DNA of 6,682 nucleotides. Source: Flavobacteriales bacterium. GTDB taxonomy: Bacteria > Bacteroidota > Bacteroidia > Flavobacteriales > UA16. The position numbers were made by a program, and so were the translations under genes. Position 1 is the stretch's first letter. Each line of letters opens with the position of its first letter. The DNA is taken from NCBI GenBank assembly GCA_030831885.1, contig JAURKF010000212.1:1-6682 (forward strand). Reading direction: 5' to 3'. A model generated the notes under the pieces. It had not been told where the DNA came from. It made no database searches and worked only from the letters and a program-made list of their open reading frames with translations. Positions 1 to 5,799 of this stretch are shown piece by piece.

Positions 1-939
1 TGCAATCTGTACATCTTCAAGATATGCTTCCGGTACAATTACACGGCGAATTGCCGTGCACTTTTGTCCGCACTTTATGGTCACCTCTTTGCGAACCTCT
101 TTGATGAACAACTCAAATTCTTCAGTGCCGGGGGCTGCGTCTTTACCCAAAACCGCCGCGTTCAAAGAATCTGCTTCCATATTAAAAGGTACAGACTCTT
201 CAATGATACGAGGATGTGACTTGAGCTTGCGACCGGTACTGGCACTCCCTGTGAATGTAACCACATCCTGAGACATGACATGATCGAGTAACCCTTCGGC
301 ATTGCCACAAATGAGCTGCAAAGAGCCTTCAGGTACAATACCGCTTGCGATAATATCGCGAACAACTATTTCCGTCAGAAATGAGGTAATAGTAGCAGGC
401 TTCACTACTGCAGGCATACCCGCCAGCAGATTGACCGCAATCTTCTCTAGCATGCCCCAAATGGGGAAGTTGAATGCATTGATATGAATAGCCACGCCTT
501 CCTTCGGCACCATGATATGGTGTCCCAAGAAAGTTCCTTGTTTGGAAAGTTTGGCTGTATCACCATCGACGTAATAACGTTCATTGGGGAACTGACGGCG
601 CAACGAAGCGTATGCGAACAAGTTTCCGATACCGCCATCGATGTCTATCCAACTATCAATTTTCGTAGCACCCGTAGCGTAACTGAGCTCGTAATAAGCA
701 GTCTTGCGTTCGTTGAGGAACATAGCCAAGGCCTTCAGCATTCTACCGCGCTCATGAAAGGTCATCCTTCGCAATGAGGGTCCGCCTACATTCCTGCCAT
801 AACCAAGTACTTCATTGAAGTGTATTCCTTGCGCCGATGCGACACCTACTGCCTCGCCTGTTACCGCATTCAACAACTCCTTTTCATTGCCTGTACCGAA
901 CGTCCAGGCTCCCAAAATATAGTTCTCAATTCGCGTCAT
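1..939 (-). CDS. paaZ: PaaZ, aldehyde dehydrogenase part (oxepin-CoA hydrolase / 3-oxo-5,6-dehydrosuberyl-CoA semialdehyde dehydrogenase), C-terminus off the window
   Basis: Seen: an open minus-strand frame of 313 codons from ATG 939-937 to the left edge without a stop. An in-frame TGA lies 3 nt upstream of that codon (945-943), so this is the only possible ATG start at the 5' end. It matches the N-terminal aldehyde dehydrogenase domain of PaaZ nearly end to end: GATKIDSWIDIDGGIGNLF (90-108), INAFNFPIWGMLEK (153-166) with the ALDH Asn157, VVTFTGSASTG (226-236), MEADSLN with general base Glu255, and CGQKCTAIRR with nucleophile Cys294. Known of the family: about 680 residues; a C-terminal hot-dog (MaoC-like) domain hydrolyses the oxepin-CoA ring and the ALDH domain oxidises the resulting semialdehyde with NADP+ in aerobic phenylacetate degradation. 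About half of that length is visible, so the hydratase domain cannot be confirmed; an ALDH-only homologue remains possible. No frameshift or missing catalytic residue is seen. The rest of a paa cluster may lie left of the window. Confidence 0.93.
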   Translation of the reverse strand, partial: MTRIENYILGAWTFGTGNEKELLNAVTGEAVGVASAQGIHFNEVLGYGRNVGGPSLRRMTFHERGRMLKALAMFLNERKTAYYELSYATGATKIDSWIDIDGGIGNLFAYASLRRQFPNERYYVDGDTAKLSKQGTFLGHHIMVPKEGVAIHINAFNFPIWGMLEKIAVNLLAGMPAVVKPATITSFLTEIVVRDIIASGIVPEGSLQLICGNAEGLLDHVMSQDVVTFTGSASTGRKLKSHPRIIEESVPFNMEADSLNAAVLGKDAAPGTEEFELFIKEVRKEVTIKCGQKCTAIRRVIVPEAYLEDVQIA

Positions 940-958
940 TATTCATCCGTGTGTTTGT

Positions 959-972
959 CTGCGAATTTGCAG
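959..972. promoter_or_regulatory. Near-palindrome upstream of paaZ, possible operator
   Basis: CTGCGAATTTGCAG is a 14-bp palindrome apart from one mismatched pair (G963/T968). It ends 19 nt upstream of the paaZ ATG. The position suits a repressor operator, and paa genes are often controlled by PaaR/PaaX-type repressors, but no regulator gene is present here and a palindrome this short can occur by chance. The 940-1038 gap holds no good TAnnTTTG promoter. The nearest candidate is a TTTG at 1036-1033 (minus strand) followed, after 20 nt, by the poorly matching TAAACATTG. Confidence 0.25.
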
Positions 973-1038
973 CAGAATGAGTCTTCAACGCGCTTTAGAA
1001 AAGCAATGTTTACCAACAATTGGGAGAAATAACAAACC

Positions 1039-1200
1039 TCACGATTTCTTCTTTCGATCGCCCTTTTTACTGATGGTTCCCCGATATCCAGACTCTCTGT
1101 TTTTGCGACTGTCCATATCATCCCGAATCTCGGGCTTAGGCTTGTGAGAAATTCGTTGCTGCTTACTTTGCAAACTGCTATTGCCTTTACTGGTTTTCAT
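1039..1200 (-). CDS. Small highly basic protein of unknown function (53 aa)
   Basis: Seen: an open frame of 53 residues from ATG 1200-1198 to TGA 1041-1039. The product is strongly hydrophilic and basic, with no hydrophobic segment or cysteine. A central stretch HKPKPEIRDDMDSRKNRE (19-36) is followed by a Lys/Arg-rich tail ending in KKGDRKKKS. The frame stays open upstream to ATG 1284-1282 (81 residues), but those extra 28 residues differ in composition, and the longer start overlaps the promoter of the divergent gene, so I prefer the inner ATG, preceded by an A/T-rich leader. The 'KPEIRDD(M/L)DSRKN' core resembles small uncharacterised proteins I associate with Bacteroidota; that is recollection, not a search result. 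The basic charge could suit nucleic-acid or ribosome binding, but nothing shows this. The gene is codirectional with paaZ across a 99-nt gap and divergent from the secreted-protein gene. It could be spurious, though the composition argues for a real gene. Confidence 0.55.
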   Translation of the reverse strand: MKTSKGNSSLQSKQQRISHKPKPEIRDDMDSRKNRESGYRGTISKKGDRKKKS

Positions 1201-1283
1201 ATGAATGATTTTTACTAAAGGTGAAGCGTTATCTGCAGGTAGCAATTGCCAAATCTCAATTTGTGTTATGATCCTTTCCTTCA

Positions 1284-1314
1284 TTTGATTAAGAATTCGA
1301 ACCGCCTATATTTG
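1284..1314 (+). promoter_or_regulatory. Bacteroidota-type promoter for the secreted-protein gene
   Basis: TTTG at 1284-1287 is followed after 19 nt by TATATTTG at 1307-1314, an exact fit to the Bacteroidota primary-sigma consensus (-33 TTTG, 19-20 nt, -7 TAnnTTTG). Transcription would start around 1319-1321, giving a short leader of about 12-14 nt before ATG 1333. The leader has an upstream ATG at 1325 that reads only three codons (ATG AAC TCA) before a TGA overlapping the real start region. The match is by eye. Confidence 0.6.
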
Positions 1315-1332
1315 CCTTAAACCAATGAACTC

Positions 1333-1857
1333 ATGAAATTCAAGTTGGCGCTTCTACTAGTGTTACTTCCCGTCTTAGCCTTTTCTCAGGGAGAAAAAGA
1401 ATTTATCTACGAGCAATTGAAAAAAATGTCGGGTAATTGGGAAGGTTTCATGGAATATACCGATGACCGGGATAATGTTACCACCTACAGTCTGCCCGCC
1501 AAGTGTCAGTCGGAGTTTGATGGCGTTAAATGGAAATACGCGGTTCAATACGACGAAGGACAGGGTGACATTATAGGCGGTAAAGGCGAGTGCACCATCA
1601 ACGACGCAGGAAATAAGATGAATTACGATGGAATAATCTGGGATATTATTTCAGTGAATGAACATGGTGATACGACCGATATCCTCATCGAGACTCATGG
1701 CAAGGAGAAACGCAAACCAACTGATTTGCGTCGCACTATTACAGTTACTGCCTCTGCATTCTACATTACGGAAGAGGTCAGAACCGTCGCAATAGCGCCT
1801 AATTATGTAGTGCGAAGCCGTCACCTTTTTCGCCGGCCAGCAAAATCAAAGAGCTGA
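1333..1857 (+). CDS. Secreted protein of unknown function (174 aa), possibly a lipocalin-like beta-barrel
   Basis: Seen: an N-terminal signal peptide (basic MKFK, hydrophobic run to about residue 16, ending LAFSQ, likely cleaved near residues 18-20) with no lipobox Cys, so the product is expected in the periplasm or outside the cell. The mature part of about 155 residues has alternating hydrophobic/polar stretches suggesting beta strands. It begins with QLKKMSGNWEGFMEYTD (28-44). A 'L/M-x-G-x-W-x-G' opening of this kind is typical of small calycin/lipocalin-like proteins, which is a structural inference and not an identification. Two cysteines (58 and 87) could form a disulphide. The C-terminus is basic (RSRHLFRRPAKSKS). 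No catalytic motif is recognised. A good promoter lies directly upstream. The glycosyltransferase gene follows after 63 nt on the same strand, so the two may be cotranscribed, although the second has its own weak promoter-like motif. Confidence 0.85.
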   Translation: MKFKLALLLVLLPVLAFSQGEKEFIYEQLKKMSGNWEGFMEYTDDRDNVTTYSLPAKCQSEFDGVKWKYAVQYDEGQGDIIGGKGECTINDAGNKMNYDGIIWDIISVNEHGDTTDILIETHGKEKRKPTDLRRTITVTASAFYITEEVRTVAIAPNYVVRSRHLFRRPAKSKS

Positions 1858-1892
1858 TTCAAGGAGGATAACGGCTACCAGGGTTAATTACC

Positions 1893-1900
1893 GAAATTTG
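1893..1900 (+). promoter_or_regulatory. Weak -7-like element before the glycosyltransferase gene
   Basis: GAAATTTG followed by C differs from TAnnTTTG at one position and lies 20 nt before ATG 1921, almost the same distance as the good promoter element of the preceding gene (18 nt before its ATG). No TTTG is present at the expected -33 position, so this is only a weak candidate for separate initiation. Confidence 0.2.
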
Positions 1901-1920
1901 CAACCTTGTTCTTTAGAAAC

Positions 1921-3546
1921 ATGATTGATACCCTGCGCCAAAAAATCATTCGGTCCTATGAGGCATATCCGCTGCGAACCATCCTTATGGTGGCACTCGC
2001 TGTGCGATTGCTGGCCGCCTTTTTTGCGCCAGGCTATATGATGCACGACGATCATTTTCTGACCATTGAACCTTCAGCAAGCTGGGCCGATGGCAAAAAC
2101 TTCAACCATTGGCTTCCAGGCATTGGGAATTCGAACGAACATCCTGAGCCCATTAGTTTTTTTTACTTAGGGTTTCTTTTTTTCTTCTTCAAATTATTTC
2201 AGCTGTTCGGCATTGAGAACCCCGAATACCAAATGCTCGCGATACGCATAATTCACGCGGCTTATTCATTGCTCACAGTGTACTTCGCTTATCGCATTAC
2301 TGAATTACTCAGCAGCCGAAAAAACGCCATTTTAGTTGGATGGCTACTCGCGTGTATTGCCATTCTGCCCAACTTCTCAGTGCGCAATCTTGTTGAAATT
2401 GTTTGTATGCCCCCGCTGCTGGCCGGTATGTGGCTAATGCTGAAACATGTGCCGCTAAAAACATTTTCATTCGGTCGTTTGCAACTCGAAGCTCCTTCTA
2501 ACCAACCTTCCGTTGCAATGAATAGGTCCGCATTCATTGCTGCCGCATTTTTAATGGGGTTGGCTGTAGGTTTCCGTTATCAGACAGGTTTGTTCGTAGC
2601 TTTAGTAGGCCTATTGCTTGCGCTGCATCATAGCATTCGTTCATTTATTGTTTTTGGAGTTATATCTTTCACGGCCTTCTTTCTCACACAACTGGATGAC
2701 GTTCTACTCTGGGGCGGTGAACCCTTTCAGCACTTGCGGGGTTACTTCGAATACAACAAGAAAAACGCGCTCAACTATCCAGGCTCACCTTGGGCCTATC
2801 TCAGTTTCATAAGCGTTTTCATTTTACCTCCTGTGAGCCTTTTTCTTACTGCCGGATTTTTCTCATCGTGGAGAAAACTCGCAATCATCGTATTACCTGC
2901 CACCGGTTTTCTGCTATTTCACATATTCTATCCCAATAAGCAAGAACGATTTATCTTACCAATACTTCCCTTCTTTGTAATAGCAGGTGTAATCGGCTGG
3001 AACGAACTTTCTGCACGATGGAGAAATACGAATTGGATTCGACGCAGTTGGCAATTCTTCTGGACGCTTAACATAGCTGCTATGCTTGTGCTCTGTTTCA
3101 CCTATTCCAAGCGAAGCCGAGTAGAAGCCATGACCTATTTATACGAAGCCGGCGACTGCAAGAACTTCATCCTGGAGTTTACACATTCGGAAACAGGCGC
3201 CATGATGCCTCAGTTTTACAGCAACTGCTGGACGACCTATTACTATTTTAAAAAGGGTGATCCCATGGAAGGAATTCTTCGCAATGCGGAATTCGAGGCC
3301 CAACTAACGTCGAGCGCAGTAATGCCACGTGCACTTCCCAATTATGTGCTTTTCTACGATGATGAATTGCTTGATGAACGCGTTGCAAAGATGAAAAGCT
3401 ACTACCCCAACTTAGTCTTCCGCACTACGATTGAAGCAGGCTGGTTTGACAAATTATTGCACGCATTGAATCCTAAAAACAGTTTGGAGAAAGTGCATAT
3501 CTATTGTATGGGCGAAGCAACAGCGCCACGTTTTGATGAACGCTAA
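1921..3546 (+). CDS. Membrane GT-C glycosyltransferase, GT22 (Alg9-like mannosyltransferase) type
   Basis: Seen: 541 residues with about 8-10 hydrophobic segments (around 19-36, 78-97, 107-126, 136-150, 157-173, 203-218, 222-236, 241-257, 293-312, 319-336, 345-358, 378-394). The protein has a short cytosolic-looking N-terminus and a soluble C-terminal part from about 398. The first extracytoplasmic loop carries MHDDHF (41-46), in the place where GT-C enzymes have their acidic catalytic motif. YPNKQERFILPILPFF (337-352) closely resembles the H-K-E-x-R-F signature of GT22 enzymes. Known of the family: transfer of a sugar, often mannose, from a polyprenyl-phosphate donor on the outer face of the cytoplasmic membrane. 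The acceptor cannot be told from sequence; O-glycosylation, lipid glycosylation or polysaccharide modification are all possible. ATG 1921 is chosen over TTG 1906 (five extra residues) because it is the first ATG and lies 20 nt after a promoter-like motif. A GT39/ArnT-like enzyme is the main alternative. Confidence 0.8.
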   Translation: MIDTLRQKIIRSYEAYPLRTILMVALAVRLLAAFFAPGYMMHDDHFLTIEPSASWADGKNFNHWLPGIGNSNEHPEPISFFYLGFLFFFFKLFQLFGIENPEYQMLAIRIIHAAYSLLTVYFAYRITELLSSRKNAILVGWLLACIAILPNFSVRNLVEIVCMPPLLAGMWLMLKHVPLKTFSFGRLQLEAPSNQPSVAMNRSAFIAAAFLMGLAVGFRYQTGLFVALVGLLLALHHSIRSFIVFGVISFTAFFLTQLDDVLLWGGEPFQHLRGYFEYNKKNALNYPGSPWAYLSFISVFILPPVSLFLTAGFFSSWRKLAIIVLPATGFLLFHIFYPNKQERFILPILPFFVIAGVIGWNELSARWRNTNWIRRSWQFFWTLNIAAMLVLCFTYSKRSRVEAMTYLYEAGDCKNFILEFTHSETGAMMPQFYSNCWTTYYYFKKGDPMEGILRNAEFEAQLTSSAVMPRALPNYVLFYDDELLDERVAKMKSYYPNLVFRTTIEAGWFDKLLHALNPKNSLEKVHIYCMGEATAPRFDER

Positions 3547-3555
3547 AAATTAGCG
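3541..3555. terminator. Small hairpin over the glycosyltransferase stop codon
   Basis: CGCTAAAAATTAGCG forms a perfect 6-bp stem (CGCTAA/TTAGCG) with a 3-nt loop and includes the TAA stop of the glycosyltransferase gene. The stem is weak and no T-run follows immediately; the nearest T-rich stretch is at 3576-3589. It may help end transcription between two convergent genes or protect the transcript end, but it is not a textbook intrinsic terminator. Confidence 0.3.
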
Positions 3556-3629
3556 ACCAGCATGTTTCCTGAATTGTTCTTTCTTTTTTCGTAAAGCACA
3601 CCAAGATCTTTGTCAAATACCGGCATCAT
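3543..3629 (-). CDS. Possible 28-residue ORF between the convergent genes
   Basis: Seen: on the minus strand, an ATG at 3629-3627 (second ATG immediately after) opens a 28-codon frame ending with TAG at 3545-3543. The product begins MMPVFDKDLGVLYEKRKNN and ends MLVANF. It starts 10 nt after the exonuclease stop, in a different frame, and ends within the hairpin over the glycosyltransferase stop codon. The composition is protein-like, and the frame is open upstream into the last codons of the exonuclease gene. It could be a tiny downstream gene, a decayed extension of the exonuclease gene, or chance; at this length chance is quite likely. Confidence 0.15.
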   Translation of the reverse strand: MMPVFDKDLGVLYEKRKNNSGNMLVANF

Positions 3630-3639
3630 ACAAGAGCAC

Positions 3640-4992
3640 TCACGCCTTCTCCTCGTTGCGCGAAATCCATTCAATTCGCTTGTAGCCCCATCGACCTTCG
3701 GCAAATGAATCGATGATGGCACTTGTATTTTCGCTATGCGGCATCGGAATAAGATAAAATTCGAGTGAATCTATATTCGTCAAGCCATCGCTCACATATG
3801 CATAGCCTCTCAGCGAACCGCGCTCAACCAGTACATACGCTCTTTCGCCCTCTTCCCGACCGGCGCATTCAATCACGTAAGATGGATCGGCAGCAAGCAT
3901 AAATTCAACCGACTCTTGCAATCGTTCGTTATGGTCGTTGGCGGATGGCAATACTGCAGAGGCATCAAACATGGACAACCCGAGCAAGCGTTGATCGATG
4001 TCAAATTCGGCTGCTAGACCATACAGCCAGCGAGAGGCAGCAGCCATCGATGCAAAAGATTTTACCGCTCCACTTACCTTAGAGTTCGATTGAACTGCGA
4101 GGCGATGATACCCCGATTGATCTACATACCGAATAACGTGGGAACGCCGAGTTTTGCGTTTTTGTGCCTTGTTGTGAGGTGGCCAGTATTTGCGAATCTC
4201 CGCATCTTCCAGTAAGAGTGCAATCAGCTCATTACCGGTTAATTCGTATCCAATATCACTCACCTCCCGCATGAACGATTGAGCTCGCTCACTTTCTCCA
4301 TGCGCCGTGAAATGCTGACGAATCCGTTTCTTGATGTTGTTTGCCTTTCCAATATAGAGTGGCTTGCCTTTGTCGTTGTACAAATAATAGACGCCCGGCA
4401 ACTCAGGCAGTCGTGCATATTTCTCCTCCGATAAATTGGGCGGCAAAAACACAACCCCACTTTGACGAGCGAGCAGTTTCTTGAGTTCTGCAGGCTCTAT
4501 CAATGGAAGCGATTTCATCAGAATATGCGCTGCAGCTCTTGCGTCGCTCAAAGCCCGATGCGCTTGCTGGTTGACGATTCCCATCCAGCCGCACACGGCA
4601 TTAAGCCCATACGATTTTTGACCGGGAAATGCCTTTCTTGCCAATCGCATACTGCACAAACGTGGTGGGTTCCAGTTGCGGCCTATAGACGCGAACTCGG
4701 CTCGGATAAATGAATGATCGAAATTCACATTGTGTGCAACGAAAACAGCACCTTCAAACAACTCCTCCAGCCGGTCTGCAACTTGTAAAAAATTGGGTGC
4801 GCCAACTAACATATCATTCGTTATACCGGTTAGTCCGGTTATATAGGAAGGAATGCGCACTCCCGGATCAAGCAGTGTGCTGAACTCCTCAATAATTATT
4901 TCCCCGTCAAAAAGGACTACGCCAATTTCGACAATACTATTTCCTGCGGCATGACCCCCTGTAGTTTCAATATCGGTGATTGCATACAACAT
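3640..4992 (-). CDS. DEDDh exonuclease (DnaQ/PolC epsilon type) fused to a UvrC/Cho-type GIY-YIG endonuclease (450 aa)
   Basis: Seen: residues 1-165 form a complete DEDDh 3'-5' exonuclease: DIETTGG with Asp7 and Glu9, VAHNVNFDHSFI with Asp92, and HRALSDA with His145 and Asp150. Residues 197-280 form a GIY-YIG domain like that of UvrC: LPGVYYLY (Tyr202), PLYIGKA (Tyr213, Gly215, Lys216), Arg223, metal-binding Glu262 in ALLLEDAEIRKYWPPHN, and Asn274. By alignment from memory these match Thermotoga UvrC Tyr19, Tyr29, Lys32, Arg39, Glu76 and Asn88. Residues 281-450 are a C-terminal region with no UvrC RNase-H-like nuclease or HhH. Known: such fusions are widespread bacterial proteins, thought to act in cytosolic DNA repair by incising and trimming DNA, but they are little studied. 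Odd: the Cys-rich segment that usually follows the GIY-YIG domain is absent (see findings). The start at 4992 places the first exonuclease motif at residues 7-9, as usual. The gene is convergent with the glycosyltransferase and divergent from lemA. Confidence 0.92.
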   Translation of the reverse strand: MLYAITDIETTGGHAAGNSIVEIGVVLFDGEIIIEEFSTLLDPGVRIPSYITGLTGITNDMLVGAPNFLQVADRLEELFEGAVFVAHNVNFDHSFIRAEFASIGRNWNPPRLCSMRLARKAFPGQKSYGLNAVCGWMGIVNQQAHRALSDARAAAHILMKSLPLIEPAELKKLLARQSGVVFLPPNLSEEKYARLPELPGVYYLYNDKGKPLYIGKANNIKKRIRQHFTAHGESERAQSFMREVSDIGYELTGNELIALLLEDAEIRKYWPPHNKAQKRKTRRSHVIRYVDQSGYHRLAVQSNSKVSGAVKSFASMAAASRWLYGLAAEFDIDQRLLGLSMFDASAVLPSANDHNERLQESVEFMLAADPSYVIECAGREEGERAYVLVERGSLRGYAYVSDGLTNIDSLEFYLIPMPHSENTSAIIDSFAEGRWGYKRIEWISRNEEKA

Positions 4993-5065
4993 AGTGGCGC
5001 AAATTCGGACATCAATACTGAAGAAACGACGTTTTTGGTAACTTTTGTCGAATGTTAGATGTCAC

Positions 5066-5100
5066 ATTGACAGCGGCCAGCGCTTGGCACCTCTATTGAC
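5066..5100. repeat. Two ATTGAC repeats flanking an imperfect palindrome in the lemA upstream region
   Basis: ATTGAC occurs at 5066-5071 and again at 5095-5100, start to start 29 bp apart. Between them lies GCCAGCGCTTGGC (5076-5088), an imperfect palindrome with GCCA/TGGC arms. The arrangement lies just upstream of the putative lemA -7 element in the 153-bp divergent gap between the exonuclease gene and lemA. It could be a regulator site, but the units are short and chance is not excluded. Confidence 0.25.
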
Positions 5101-5128
5101 CTTCGCAGAGCTCACATATATATATTCG
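5095..5128 (+). promoter_or_regulatory. Candidate promoter of the lemA-TPM operon
   Basis: TATATTCG at 5121-5128 matches the Bacteroidota -7 consensus TAnnTTTG with one change. ATTG at 5095-5098 is a possible -33 element, with 22 nt between them, slightly longer than the usual 19-21. Transcription would start near 5133-5136, about 10-13 nt before ATG 5146. The gap holds no obvious promoter for the divergent exonuclease gene: only a TTTGC (minus strand) 7 nt before its ATG. Confidence 0.4.
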
Positions 5129-5145
5129 TACTTCAATTTCAACCT

Positions 5146-5793
5146 ATGAACAAAATAACCATCGCACTCCTCATCTTAGTTGGAAGCATTTTACTTGGAT
5201 TTGTATCGTTTTATTTCTATGCGGCAGGCGTTCGCGATAATGCCGTTAAAAACCAGGAGACCGTAAATGAAGCTTGGGGCAATGTGCAAGGTGCCTATCA
5301 ACGCAGGGCAGACCTCATTGGTAACCTCGTTGAAACTGTGCGTGCAGCAGCCGAAAACGAACGCGAAATACTGATAGGTGTCACCGAAGCCCGCGGAGGA
5401 ATAAGACATTATACAGACAGTGTAGGTAATCTCGTTGCGGAGCAAAGTGCAAAAGTAAAAAGCGCAGCTACACCAGCCGAGTTGCAGCAGAACGATATGG
5501 TCTTGATGAACACCTATCGAGGATTTCGCGGGTTCATGACAGAGAACTACCCTACCATTCAGTCCACACAGAATTTCGCGAATCTTCAAACACAACTCGA
5601 AGGAACAGAGAACCGAATCAACACCGAACGCAACCGATACAATGAAGCTGTGAAGACCTACAATGCGCACATTCGCGGAACATTCAAAAAAATGGGTCTT
5701 AACTTGTTGGCTTCTGAAGAAGATGACTTCAAAGTGCGCGAAATGTTTGAAGCCAAAGAAGGCGCCGATGAGGCCCCCAAGGTGAAATTCTAA
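5146..5793 (+). CDS. lemA: LemA family protein
   Basis: Seen: 215 residues. One N-terminal membrane segment (about residues 4-26) is followed by a long helical, mostly charged region expected outside the cytoplasm (N-in orientation). LemA family blocks are present in order: EAWGNVQGAYQRRADLI (42-58) followed by GNLVETV, VTEARG (79-84), ENYPTIQS (133-140), NLQTQLEGTENRINTERNRY (146-165), NEAVKTYN (166-173), and the typical PKVKF end. Length is normal or slightly long for the family. The family's usual 'DLIPNLV' reads DLIGNLV here (Gly59). Known: LemA proteins are membrane-anchored three-to-four-helix proteins with no settled biochemical role; LemA was named in Listeria for an associated antigenic peptide. 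It is first in a three-gene operon with two TPM-domain proteins, a common arrangement in Bacteroidota, which suggests a joint envelope function. It is preceded by a candidate promoter and followed by the next gene after 6 nt. Confidence 0.95.
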   Translation: MNKITIALLILVGSILLGFVSFYFYAAGVRDNAVKNQETVNEAWGNVQGAYQRRADLIGNLVETVRAAAENEREILIGVTEARGGIRHYTDSVGNLVAEQSAKVKSAATPAELQQNDMVLMNTYRGFRGFMTENYPTIQSTQNFANLQTQLEGTENRINTERNRYNEAVKTYNAHIRGTFKKMGLNLLASEEDDFKVREMFEAKEGADEAPKVKF

Positions 5794-5799
5794 TCATAT

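Noticed and set aside
484..777. A 97-codon plus-strand frame inside the paaZ region
   Set aside because: The opposite strand encodes continuous, clearly recognisable PaaZ with its motifs.
939..1121. A 60-codon minus-strand frame ending at the paaZ start
   Set aside because: It overlaps the basic small protein in another frame and shows no protein-like pattern; the part over 945-1038 looks like upstream sequence.
1861..1867. Strong Shine-Dalgarno-like AAGGAGG after the secreted-protein gene
   Set aside because: No ATG, GTG or TTG follows at a useful distance; the nearest candidates are TTG 1906 and ATG 1921, 38 nt or more away. Probably chance.
1906..1920. TTG 1906 as the start of the glycosyltransferase (five extra residues)
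   Set aside because: The added FFRN residues give no recognisable benefit, and ATG 1921 fits better with the promoter-like motif and the first membrane segment.
5067..5072. TTGACA as a classical -35 box before lemA
   Set aside because: No TATAAT-like element 16-18 nt downstream, and Bacteroidota housekeeping promoters use a different consensus.
5191..5670. A 159-codon open frame antisense to lemA
   Set aside because: It lies wholly inside a well-supported gene, has an unusual composition rich in Cys, Ser and Phe, and matches no known family by eye.
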